DNA from: Candidatus Magasanikbacteria bacterium CG11_big_fil_rev_8_21_14_0_20_39_34 | GTDB taxonomy: Bacteria; Patescibacteriota; Patescibacteriia; Magasanikbacterales; UBA922 | DNA length: 44,782 bases | Reading direction: 5' to 3' | NCBI GenBank assembly: GCA_002787355.1 | Contig: PCWN01000009.1 | Coordinates: 1-44,782 of the forward strand | Part shown: positions 23,504 through 30,657 of the stretch, in pieces | Layout: every line of letters begins with the position of its first letter | How positions within the stretch are numbered: position 1 is the stretch's first letter | The notes under the pieces: generated by a model | Seen by the model: the letters and a program-made list of their open reading frames with translations, nothing else | Told to the model about the DNA's origin: nothing | Database searches by the model: none | Translations under genes and position numbers: made by a program

Positions 23504-23890
23504 ATGAAAAAAATCAAAGCTGTTATTCTGTCTCTCTTTGCCCTCTCTCTTCTTTTTTCTGTGCCAGCTCTTGCGCAGAATAATGGTCCCTATATTGGTC
23601 TTGACTATGGTCAGGCAACAGGACTGGGAAAAAATGATATCCGTCTTACCATTGCACGAATAATAAATGTTCTTTTGGGGCTTTTGGGAACGGTTGCTAT
23701 TGTTATAATTTTATGGGCTGGATTTAAGTGGATGACGGCGGGGGGAAATAATGAAGATATAGACCAGGCCAAAAAGATACTCATTTCTTCAGTGATTGGT
23801 TTGGCAATTATCCTCTCTGCATATGCAATCTCAAACTTTGTGTTGACTCAGTTATACAAGTCAACAACGGGCTTTGACTATAGAGAGTGA
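23504..23890 (+). CDS. Array pilin 6: minimal T4SS-type pilin (128 aa)
   Basis: A signal peptide (about 1-24, ending ALA) is followed by NDIRLTIARIINVLLGLLG and the core WAGFKWMTAGGNNEDIDQAK, then helix 2 (SSVIGLAIILSAYAISNFVL), with a very short tail. It is the closest relative of pilin 5: the same GYAS/GLDYGQATxLG lead and almost the same core. It could be a second major subunit or an alternative version. It ends in TGA, which supports the standard genetic code. Confidence 0.85.
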   Translation: MKKIKAVILSLFALSLLFSVPALAQNNGPYIGLDYGQATGLGKNDIRLTIARIINVLLGLLGTVAIVIILWAGFKWMTAGGNNEDIDQAKKILISSVIGLAIILSAYAISNFVLTQLYKSTTGFDYRE

Positions 23891-23931
23891 TATACCAAAA
23901 ATATAAGTAAAAATACCACATACCAATTTTT

Positions 23932-24567
23932 ATGAAGCATAAACTCATTTTTCTTACTTCCCTTTTCATCTTTGCTCTTCTTATTGTGCCAAGTGGTGCG
24001 GTTTTTGCAGACTATGGACTTCAAAATACTGCTGATGCAGCGGGTCTTACCAATGCTGCAGGGGGGACAGATATCCCAACTATTTTAGGAAATATTATTG
24101 GTACGGCACTTTCTTTGGTGTCTATTCTTTTCTTTATTCTCATGATTTATGGAGGATTTTTGTGGATGACGGCACATGGAAAAAGTGAACAGACCACAAA
24201 GGCCTTGGATACTATTATTGCTGCCGTTATTGGTATTGTTATTGTGATGGGTGCCTATGCTCTTACCAACTTTGTATTTAATAATGTTGTCGGTGGTGGA
24301 GGGACGACTAATACTCCAACTCCGGTTCAATCACCAGACAATCTACCAGCAGGAGTACCCGCACAGCTTGCATGTAACAACACAGATGAATGTGTGGCAA
24401 GACTTGGAGCCGGGCAAGAATGCAGAAATAACCAGTGTGTAAATTGTGTTGCAAATCCTGAATTATGTCCGGCGGCAGCACCGGTTCCCAATATTGGTGT
24501 CGCTTGTGTGGATAATAGTACTTGTTTAGGTGGTACTACTTGTGTTGCTGGAACTTGTCAGCTTTAG
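23932..24567 (+). CDS. Array pilin 7: T4SS-pilin core with Cys-knot-like tail (211 aa)
   Basis: A signal peptide (about 1-27, ending VFA) and the core (helix 1, IYGGFLWMTAHGKSEQ, helix 2; about 45-120) come first. A Gly/Thr/Pro linker and an 80-residue tail with ten or more cysteines follow. The tail has two repeats of a Cx5C...GxxCxxxxC form (for example CNNTDECVARLGAGQEC and CVDNSTCLGGTTC). Such repeats look like small disulfide-stabilised extracellular modules. Here the decoration is C-terminal rather than N-terminal, which fits a topology with both ends outside. Confidence 0.85.
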   Translation: MKHKLIFLTSLFIFALLIVPSGAVFADYGLQNTADAAGLTNAAGGTDIPTILGNIIGTALSLVSILFFILMIYGGFLWMTAHGKSEQTTKALDTIIAAVIGIVIVMGAYALTNFVFNNVVGGGGTTNTPTPVQSPDNLPAGVPAQLACNNTDECVARLGAGQECRNNQCVNCVANPELCPAAAPVPNIGVACVDNSTCLGGTTCVAGTCQL

Positions 24568-24588
24568 CCTTAAGTTGGATTGATAATT

Positions 24589-25359
24589 ATGAAATCATGG
24601 AAAATAAAATTGGGCTTAGTGACATTAGTATTTTTTATTTTTCAGTTTGGAAATTTAGAGGAAACTTTTGCAAAAAAACAATTTACAGATAATGGAACAG
24701 CACTTTCTACTGCAGTTACAAAAAGTGGATTCGATCAATTTTCACAGTTAAGCAGTTTGCCTGAGTATCTTGGGGGAGGGGTAAAAGCCGCCCTTGGATT
24801 GGTGGGAATCATTTTCTTTGTTTTGATGTTTTATGGTGGGATGAGATGGTTTATATCCCGTGGGGAGGAAGATGGAATTACCAAAGGAAAAGAAACCATT
24901 GTTGCTGCGTTCATTGGGCTCTTGATAATTTTGAGTGCCTATGCCGTCACGGATCTAGTACAGACACGCCTTATAAAAGCGGATAAAAGTTCAGCTGGGA
25001 CAGATGCTTCTGCGCCTGGTGCTGCGGCGGGAGACGGACCTATTGGATGCTGTATTGATGCAATTACTGATCCTGGTCCTGGATTTAACTTTGTTTTCGT
25101 AGAATACACCACTACAAAATCAAACTGTAGTATACGACAGGCGCAAGATGACGTCGCAGGGGCAGAGGGATCTCATTGGTTTTGGTACCAGACCAATGGT
25201 GATAAAAGACTTTGTGAATATATTTTTCAGGAATGTTTTGATGATTCTGCAGGAAGAGTACCCGTGTTGGCACCAATTCTTAATCCAAATGTAGAAAACA
25301 AACAACAATGTGCTGGGCAAGTTATTGAGGCCTATGCCACCGTTGCAAGTGGTGGTTAA
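24589..25359 (+). CDS. Array pilin 8: T4SS-pilin core with CC-motif tail (256 aa)
   Basis: I chose ATG 24589, which opens a signal peptide (about 1-28, ending TFA). The core is FYGGMRWFISRGEEDG with helix 2 (FIGLLIILSAYAVTDLV). It is followed by a Ser/Ala/Gly linker and a 100-residue tail that begins GCCIDAITD and holds further cysteines. The tail start and later Cys spacing match the tails of pilins 10 and 11. The core motif WMTAxG is altered to WFISRG. Confidence 0.83.
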   Translation: MKSWKIKLGLVTLVFFIFQFGNLEETFAKKQFTDNGTALSTAVTKSGFDQFSQLSSLPEYLGGGVKAALGLVGIIFFVLMFYGGMRWFISRGEEDGITKGKETIVAAFIGLLIILSAYAVTDLVQTRLIKADKSSAGTDASAPGAAAGDGPIGCCIDAITDPGPGFNFVFVEYTTTKSNCSIRQAQDDVAGAEGSHWFWYQTNGDKRLCEYIFQECFDDSAGRVPVLAPILNPNVENKQQCAGQVIEAYATVASGG

Positions 25360-25380
25360 AACATATCATAATTATTTCGT

Positions 25381-25752
25381 ATGAATCTTTTCAAAAAAAT
25401 AATACTTTCTCTCTTTTCTCTTGCTCTTCTTTGTGCTCCATCCATGACTTTTGCTTATAACTTGGGAGACTCGGGCACACTTTTTAGAAATTTGGGTTCA
25501 AAGACGGGGATTCAGCAGGATGCACAGATAGAAGACATTGTTGGTGCAGCCATTCGTACAGCACTTACTTTGGTAGGACTAGTTTTTTTGGTATTGATGG
25601 TATACGCAGGATATCTTTGGATGACGGCACGTGGAGAAGATAGTCAGGTAGAAAAAGCAAGAAAAATTGTGTATGCTTCTATTATTGGGTTAGTTATTGT
25701 GATGAGTGCTTACGCAATTACGGTCCTTGTTACTAGTAGATTGGGAACGTAA
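25381..25752 (+). CDS. Array pilin 9: minimal T4SS-type pilin (123 aa)
   Basis: A signal peptide (about 1-23, ending TFA) and a short lead (LRNLGSKTGIQQDAQIEDI in part) precede the core VYAGYLWMTARGEDSQVEKAR and helix 2 (SIIGLVIVMSAYAITVLV). There is almost no tail. Together with pilins 5 and 6 it makes three undecorated members. It lies 21 bases after pilin 8 and 42 bases before pilin 10. Confidence 0.85.
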   Translation: MNLFKKIILSLFSLALLCAPSMTFAYNLGDSGTLFRNLGSKTGIQQDAQIEDIVGAAIRTALTLVGLVFLVLMVYAGYLWMTARGEDSQVEKARKIVYASIIGLVIVMSAYAITVLVTSRLGT

Positions 25753-25794
25753 AAGATTTAAAAATGTTCATTAGAAAAATTATTTATTCAGTCT

Positions 25795-26406
25795 ATGTTT
25801 TCAAAATGTAAAACAATTATTCTTTCTGCATTTCTGTTGAGCTTTTTATTGGTGGGGCATGCGCATGCCTTTGCAGACATAGGTACTTCTCGAATTCATA
25901 AGGGAGCAGAAGCTGGTGGGTACCAGCCGGGAGCCGACGAAACCACATTGGCGTCCATTATAGGAACCTTCATTCAGGCTATTTTGTCTCTGGTTGGGGC
26001 CATTTTTTTGGTCCTTATCTTCTATGCTGGTTTTCAGTGGATGACGGCTCATGGAGATGACTCTATCGTAGAGAAATCCAAAGATATGATTCGTTCTTCG
26101 GTAATTGGGCTTGCTATTGTGGTTGGTGCCTACAGTATTACCAGTTTTGTGGTTCCAAAGATTATCGAAAAAACAACAGGAAGCCAGGTGGGCGGAAGTT
26201 CCGGAACTCCTGCCGGTGGGGAAATTTGGTGTTGTACAAAAATTAATAAAAACAGAAATGAAGTACTCGATAGACATGTTGTGAATAATCCTGGTGAGTG
26301 TATTGAGGGAGGAGGAAGAAGCGGAGATTGTCCAGGTTGGGGAGCGCAGGTTGATGAGCAGTGTAGTGTGGAACAGGTGGATTTGGTAACGGATTGTAAA
26401 CTATAA
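25795..26406 (+). CDS. Array pilin 10: T4SS-pilin core with CC-motif tail (203 aa)
   Basis: A signal peptide (about 1-26, ending AFA) is followed by the core FYAGFQWMTAHGDDSIVEKS with helix 2 (SSVIGLAIVVGAYSITSFV). A Gly/Ser linker and a tail of about 60 residues that starts EIWCCTKIN follow, with later Cys in GECIEGG and GDCPGWG. The tail aligns by eye with that of pilin 11 and more loosely with pilin 8. Core residues are close to pilins 7 and 9. Confidence 0.85.
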   Translation: MFSKCKTIILSAFLLSFLLVGHAHAFADIGTSRIHKGAEAGGYQPGADETTLASIIGTFIQAILSLVGAIFLVLIFYAGFQWMTAHGDDSIVEKSKDMIRSSVIGLAIVVGAYSITSFVVPKIIEKTTGSQVGGSSGTPAGGEIWCCTKINKNRNEVLDRHVVNNPGECIEGGGRSGDCPGWGAQVDEQCSVEQVDLVTDCKL

Positions 26407-26418
26407 AGAGGTCCCATT

Positions 26419-27057
26419 ATGCGTTTTTTAAAAAAACAATTTATAGCCTATTTTTCTTTTTTCTTGCTTCTTGGATCTCTTTTTGGTGTACCTGCGTATG
26501 CTGGGTTAAATGTGAGCATTGAAAGAGATTCAAGATCGGATAGTCTTGCAGATCAAATAAAGCAACAATATCAGACAGGTGCTCAAAAGGCAGAAATTGG
26601 AGAAGCAAAAGATCCACGTTTGGTCATTGCTGAAATGATCAAACTTGCTTTGGAGATGCTCGGTACCGTATTTTTGGTATTGGTAGTTATTGGAGGGTAT
26701 CATTATTTTTCTGCAGCAGGTGACGACCAAAAAACAGAGAAGGGGAAAAGTTATATCCGTAATGCCAGCATTGGTTTCACCATTGTCATGGTATCATATA
26801 GCATTACTCTTTTTGTAGGGCAAAAGATACAGGAGTCTGTGGCACCTGGTTCTACTGCAGGAGGGGTAGATCCAACACAGAGTGTTTTATGTTGTGACCT
26901 CATCTGGAAAGGTGTCGTGACGGATAGGGCAGAGACATTTGTGGTTCAGGACAGAGACCAGTGTTTGCAGTATTGTAGTGGACGCGGGGATGGACAGGGA
27001 GATGATAGCCCAACAACCTGTAATGTAAGTACCCTGCCAAAGGCTGAGTGTAAATAA
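26419..27057 (+). CDS. Array pilin 11: T4SS-pilin core with CC-motif tail (212 aa)
   Basis: A signal peptide (about 1-28, ending AYA) and a charged lead with AKDPRLVIAEMIKLALEML precede the core VIGGYHYFSAAGDDQKTEKG and helix 2 (ASIGFTIVMVSYSITLFV). The tail is SVLCCDLIWKG with later QCLQYCSGRG. WMTA is changed to YFSA. The lead AxDPRxVIAxxI is shared with pilin 12, so these two are sister genes, whereas the tail is shared with pilins 8 and 10. Confidence 0.83.
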   Translation: MRFLKKQFIAYFSFFLLLGSLFGVPAYAGLNVSIERDSRSDSLADQIKQQYQTGAQKAEIGEAKDPRLVIAEMIKLALEMLGTVFLVLVVIGGYHYFSAAGDDQKTEKGKSYIRNASIGFTIVMVSYSITLFVGQKIQESVAPGSTAGGVDPTQSVLCCDLIWKGVVTDRAETFVVQDRDQCLQYCSGRGDGQGDDSPTTCNVSTLPKAECK

Positions 27058-27067
27058 TTTTCTTCGT

Positions 27068-27592
27068 ATGAAAAAAAGTTTGTTTCTTACCTTATGCATT
27101 TCACTCCTTTTTACGGGATTTGTATTTGTAACTCCTGTTCATGCAAATTTCAATAGTAATGTAGACAAACAAACACAAGCACTTGCTGGCAATACGGGAG
27201 CAAGTTTTGGGCAAGCGCGAGATCCACGTATTGTGGTTGCAAACGTTATCCGAATTATTATAAGTATTTTAGGAATGGGATTTTTGGCTTATCTTATTTA
27301 TGCCGGTTCACTTTGGATGACAGCAGGTGGTAATGATAGCCAAGTGGATAAAGCAAAATCTATAATAAGAACAAGCGTTATTGGGCTGGTTATCATATTT
27401 TGTTCGTATATGATAACGATTGCCATCACAAGAATTGCAACAGGGAATCCGCGTGCTTTTCAGGAAGGTATTCAGTTTGAGAGGATAGAAACAGAGCCTT
27501 GTGTTGGTGGAGATTGTTTTAATCAACAAGGCGTTTATGATAGACCCGATAATGCCGATGGATTTTATGCTCCAGGTACCCCTGGAAGATAA
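27068..27592 (+). CDS. Array pilin 12: T4SS-type pilin with short tail (174 aa)
   Basis: A signal peptide (about 1-27, ending VHA) is followed by a lead with QARDPRIVVANVIRIIISIL and the core IYAGSLWMTAGGNDSQVDKA with helix 2 (TSVIGLVIIFCSYMITIAI). A tail of about 45 residues has one Cys pair (CVGGDC) and a Pro/Gly-rich end. It is the last gene of the array and is followed by a strong terminator shared with the convergent glycosyltransferase gene. Confidence 0.85.
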   Translation: MKKSLFLTLCISLLFTGFVFVTPVHANFNSNVDKQTQALAGNTGASFGQARDPRIVVANVIRIIISILGMGFLAYLIYAGSLWMTAGGNDSQVDKAKSIIRTSVIGLVIIFCSYMITIAITRIATGNPRAFQEGIQFERIETEPCVGGDCFNQQGVYDRPDNADGFYAPGTPGR

Positions 27593-27605
27593 GAGAACAC
27601 AGAAT

Positions 27606-27635
27606 AAAAAGAGATGGTTTCAACCATCTCTTTTT
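27606..27635. terminator. Bidirectional terminator between the pilin array and the GT28 gene
   Basis: A perfect 12-bp stem (27606-27617 with 27624-27635), loop TTTCAA, with A-run and T-run. It closes the array on plus and the glycosyltransferase gene on minus. Confidence 0.93.
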
Positions 27636-28760
27636 TTATGAAATATTACGTGATAGAATGCGCAATATTTTTTCTGCGGAAGATATCTTTTTCGAAGATG
27701 TGCGTAAAGAAGATGACCCGCCCAGAAGAAGTCTTTCGAGGTAGAGGAAGAGTTCTTCATGGTTGGAGGCAACGTAGCCAAATTTATTTTTTTCAATAAA
27801 CTGAGCATTTGCTTCTTCTTGTCCGGGGATAGGGTCAATAACCAGTATTGGTTTTTGTAGGGTTATACATTCTGTAGTTGTAATTCCACCAGATTTTGAA
27901 ATGATAACATCTGAGATGCGCATGAGCTCATCTATAGAATTGGTCCACTCAAATACATGAAGCGAAATATTTCGGAGACGCTTTTTGAGTTTGAGAAATT
28001 TTTTGTATAAATGTTGATTGTTTCCTGCGACCGCAATAACCTCAAGAGGAAGATGAATGGAAGTTTCTATTTTCTCAATAACTTTATCAGTCGGGATAAG
28101 ACCTTCTCCACCTGCCAGAACAAGAAGAACTTTTTTCCCCGTCGCAATTTTAAATTTATCTTTGAGTCGCGGAATAGATTTCTTTTCAAAAAAAACAGGT
28201 TGTATGGGAATTCCAGTAATATGAGTTTGGAATTTTTTTGCCCCCATTTTTTCTACTTGTTTTTTGACTTCTTGTGTTGGCACAAAGTAGTCTGAAACTG
28301 CCGGATGGATCCAGAGATTGTGTGCTGCATAGTCCGTAAGTACGACTCCAAGTGGGGTGGTACTACAGTAGGTATAACTTGATCGGCAAAGGACATGTGC
28401 AGGAAGAAAATGCGTAGTAAGAATATAGTCTGGTTTAAAATTTTCAATAAGAGAGAAAAATTTTGCAGCATTAAATTTATTAATAAACCAGGAAAGTTCA
28501 CTTATCGCTTTTGCTCCTGTAGATTTATCCGTGGACTTATACAAAAATTTCCAAAGGCTAGGAAAATTTTTAATGAGAGTATTATAAGAATCTGCTATAA
28601 TTTTTTTGACTGTAGAGGAAACAAAATCAGTCATTTCCATGTGATAGACAGACAAATGAGGATGTGCCATTTTTGCTTCCTTATAAATAGCCTCGGCCGC
28701 GCGAATATGTCCAGAACCTGCGGCCACAGAAATAATAAGGAGTTTCTTTTTTTGTTTCAT
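27636..28760 (-). CDS. MGDG-synthase / UgtP-like glycolipid glycosyltransferase (GT28)
   Basis: A 374-residue GT-B protein. The N-terminal MGDG-synthase motif IISVAAGSGHIRAAEAIY binds the diacylglycerol side. The C-terminal nucleotide-sugar site is visible as ISKSGGITTTECITLQKP, followed by DPIPGQEEANAQFI. The family moves glucose or galactose from UDP-sugar to diacylglycerol at the inner face of the membrane. UDP-glucose would come from galU at the other end of the pilin array. A single gene with its own promoter (28770-28798), convergent with the array. Confidence 0.88.
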   Translation of the reverse strand: MKQKKKLLIISVAAGSGHIRAAEAIYKEAKMAHPHLSVYHMEMTDFVSSTVKKIIADSYNTLIKNFPSLWKFLYKSTDKSTGAKAISELSWFINKFNAAKFFSLIENFKPDYILTTHFLPAHVLCRSSYTYCSTTPLGVVLTDYAAHNLWIHPAVSDYFVPTQEVKKQVEKMGAKKFQTHITGIPIQPVFFEKKSIPRLKDKFKIATGKKVLLVLAGGEGLIPTDKVIEKIETSIHLPLEVIAVAGNNQHLYKKFLKLKKRLRNISLHVFEWTNSIDELMRISDVIISKSGGITTTECITLQKPILVIDPIPGQEEANAQFIEKNKFGYVASNHEELFLYLERLLLGGSSSLRTSSKKISSAEKILRILSRNIS

Positions 28761-28769
28761 ACGTCTTGA

Positions 28770-28798
28770 AGTATACTGAAAATTTCATTTTTACTCAA
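28770..28798 (-). promoter_or_regulatory. Promoter of the GT28 gene
   Basis: On the minus strand: TTGAGT (28793-28798), a 17-base spacer, TATACT (28770-28775). It lies just after the T-rich region that closes the GC-rich gene upstream. Confidence 0.75.
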
Positions 28799-28827
28799 TA
28801 AAACAGAAATGCCAGCGGTGGAGCTGG
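28795..28827 (-). terminator. Terminator of the GC-rich gene at 28828-29331
   Basis: The stem CCAGC/GCTGG (28812-28816 with 28823-28827) is followed on minus by a T-rich stretch. The hairpin begins directly after the stop codon. Confidence 0.6.
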
Positions 28828-29331
28828 TCATGGGGTGGGCGTTTCGAGCACGCGGAGTGCTTCGACGAGTTGTTGGGGGAGTGGCCGGTTGGTGGCTGCT
28901 TCGCGGATGTGTTCGATGACACGATGTACCCAGTCAAATGACATGAAGGTGTCCGAGTAGACGTCGATTGTGCGTGCTTTTTTTGCAGACCAATCATCCG
29001 CTTCGGACTTATCCAGGAACAGGGCGACGCGCATAATCCACCAATGTTCACCCTCCACGTCATCTCCCATGACATCATGGATGGAGTCATCATGGAGTCT
29101 TGTGTTGGGCCAGGTGGACGTTGGAGTGACATCCACGGAGTCGTAGGCAGAGCACCTCACGATGATGCCTACAGCGGGAGCACCATCTCCAAGCTGAAAC
29201 CGGGTAAGAGGCTTGAGTGCGCAGAAGAGTGCGTGGAGCCAGTGGAGGCTCACCTCTTGTGGGGGATCATCGCTCCCTTCGTAGATGGGGGGAAGACCTT
29301 CAGGGAGATCTGGAATTTCGAAGGTGGCCAT
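28828..29331 (-). CDS. GC-rich acidic protein of unknown function (167 aa)
   Basis: The start ATG 29331 has an AGGAGG ribosome site six bases upstream. The 167-residue product is acidic, Trp-rich (HWLHALF, EHWWIMR, FDWVHRV) and lacks a signal peptide or membrane segment. I do not recognise a family. Codons are G/C-ending, in sharp contrast to the flanking genes, as in the cupin gene and the genes at both ends of the window. It is monocistronic, with a terminator on each side, and lies between the GT28 gene and tRNA-His. Its GC-rich form, single-gene unit and tRNA neighbourhood suggest acquisition, but I see no integrase remnant or attachment repeat. Confidence 0.7.
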   Translation of the reverse strand: MATFEIPDLPEGLPPIYEGSDDPPQEVSLHWLHALFCALKPLTRFQLGDGAPAVGIIVRCSAYDSVDVTPTSTWPNTRLHDDSIHDVMGDDVEGEHWWIMRVALFLDKSEADDWSAKKARTIDVYSDTFMSFDWVHRVIEHIREAATNRPLPQQLVEALRVLETPTP

Positions 29332-29368
29332 GGGAGCCTCCTGGTTATTGATGCAAAATTAAACTAAC

Positions 29369-29400
29369 AAAAAAACATGCAATAGTCAATGCATGTTTAA
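29369..29400. terminator. Terminator of tRNA-His
   Basis: The stem AAACATGCA (29373-29381) pairs with TGCATGTTT (29390-29398), with an A-run on the left (T-run on minus) and a T-run on the right. The minus-strand loop contains TTGACT, which could also be the -35 of the GC-rich gene downstream. Confidence 0.85.
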
Positions 29401-29426
29401 AATTTTTTTTTACAAAATCCACATTG

Positions 29427-29500
29427 GGGTGGCTAACGGGGATTGAACCCGTGATAAAGGCACCACAAGCCTCTGTGTTACCACTACACCATAGCCACCC
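29427..29500 (-). tRNA. tRNA-His (GTG anticodon)
   Basis: The minus strand folds into a full cloverleaf. The acceptor GGTGGCT pairs with AGCCACC, with the extra G-1 opposite C73 that is diagnostic of tRNA-His. The anticodon loop is CTTGTGG and the T-arm is GGGTTCAATCC. CCA is not fully encoded. Confidence 0.95.
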
Positions 29501-29673
29501 CATTGGGGACTTTGTAAGCTCAAAGAATTTTAGAGGTTTATATATTGGTGAAAAAATCTGAATTCTTCCTAAGAATTTCGATGTCTCTCAGTATACGAAA
29601 AAAACCTAAATATGTCAAGACAGATCTTTACAAAGAAGAGAGAGGAAAAGAGGACGATTTTTTCGTGAAGAGA

Positions 29674-30411
29674 TTATTTATCTCCCATTTTTTCAAAGGC
29701 ACGGAGAATCTCAAGTGGAACGGCAAATATAACCGTATTTGACTGATCAGAGCTTAAATCATTGAGAGTGTTGAGTGTTCGTAAATGGAGTGCCCCAGAC
29801 TGACTTGAGAGCATTCCAGCTGCTTTTGCAAGATTTTCTGCTGCAATGACTTCACCTCCAGACTTTATGATAACGGCACGTCGTTCACGCTCTGCTTCTG
29901 CCTGTTTTGCGATAACTCGTTGCATATTATCTGGGAGGACAACATCTTTGAGTTCTACAGATTCAACTTTAATTCCCCAAGGATCACTCGCCTTGTCTAC
30001 TTGAGTTTCAATTTTTTTTGCTGCAGCATCACGATTGGCAAGGAGTTCATCAAGTTCCATCTCTCCTACCACGTTACGCATGGTTGTTTGTGCGAGTTGT
30101 GAAACCGCAAACCAAAAGTTTTCTACTTCCAAAATAGCTTTTGAAGCGTCCGTCACCTTGTAGTAGATAACTGCATTAATTTTTGCGGAAACGTTATCTT
30201 TGGTGATGGCTTCTTGGTAGGGGACATCAACGGCTTTTACACGCATGTCCACTTTTGTCATACTTTGCACAACAGGAAAAATGAGACGCCATCCCGGTTG
30301 AACGACACTATGAAATTTTCCAAAAAAAAACTTTACGCCTCTTTGGTATTCGTTTACTTGGCGAATACTTGCGAGAATGAGAATGAGGATGATTACAAAA
30401 AATGGGCCCAT
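29674..30411 (-). CDS. Stomatin/slipin-like SPFH (band 7) membrane protein
   Basis: A 245-residue slipin. It has one N-terminal membrane helix (about 2-16, GPFFVIILILILASI), then the SPFH domain (NEYQRGVKFFFGKF, VDMRVKAVDVPYQEAITKDN, LDELLANRD). A coiled segment rich in Ala, Glu and Arg (AKQAEAERERRAVIIK) and a short C-terminal region follow. SPFH proteins form large rings that organise membrane microdomains. The usual partner NfeD is not adjacent here. An extended -10 promoter lies directly upstream. Confidence 0.9.
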   Translation of the reverse strand: MGPFFVIILILILASIRQVNEYQRGVKFFFGKFHSVVQPGWRLIFPVVQSMTKVDMRVKAVDVPYQEAITKDNVSAKINAVIYYKVTDASKAILEVENFWFAVSQLAQTTMRNVVGEMELDELLANRDAAAKKIETQVDKASDPWGIKVESVELKDVVLPDNMQRVIAKQAEAERERRAVIIKSGGEVIAAENLAKAAGMLSSQSGALHLRTLNTLNDLSSDQSNTVIFAVPLEILRAFEKMGDK

Positions 30412-30447
30412 ATGAAGATATTTAAGAATAAAATTCCTTCTAGCTTC

Positions 30448-30475
30448 ATTATAGCAGTCGAGGAAGTTTGTGCAA
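30448..30475 (-). promoter_or_regulatory. Promoter of the slipin gene
   Basis: On the minus strand: TTGCAC (30470-30475), a 16-base spacer, TATAAT (30448-30453) preceded by TGC as an extended -10. Confidence 0.7.
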
Positions 30476-30530
30476 GTAACAGGGCGGGCAGAGGAGATCT
30501 ACTCCCCAGTACGTAAGAGAGATATATTGG

Positions 30531-30602
30531 TAGGCCCACTAGGAATCGAACCTAGATAACCAGCTTAGAAGGCTGGTGTTCTATCCATTGAACTATGGGC
30601 CC
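30531..30602 (-). tRNA. tRNA-Arg (TCT anticodon)
   Basis: A minus-strand cloverleaf. The acceptor GGGCCCA pairs with TGGGCCT (one G-U), the D-arm contains AGTTCAATGGATAGAAC, the anticodon loop is CTTCTAA and the T-arm TAGGTTCGATTCCTA. The discriminator is A. CCA is not encoded. It lies just downstream of the xer gene. Confidence 0.95.
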
Positions 30603-30657
30603 AGGAATGTGGCTATTTTAGTGGAAAAGGGGAGGAAAGTCAAGATAGAATCTTCTT

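Noticed and set aside
17279-27592. Type IV (PilA-like) pilins as the identity of the array genes
   Set aside because: They have ordinary signal peptides and two helices, not the Gly-Phe cleavage site and Glu5 seen in the pseudopilins at 12453-14877.
29331-29500. tRNA-His as an integration site for the adjacent GC-rich gene
   Set aside because: I found no copy of the tRNA 3' end near 28800 and no integrase next to it. The xer gene nearby looks like a chromosomal XerC/D.
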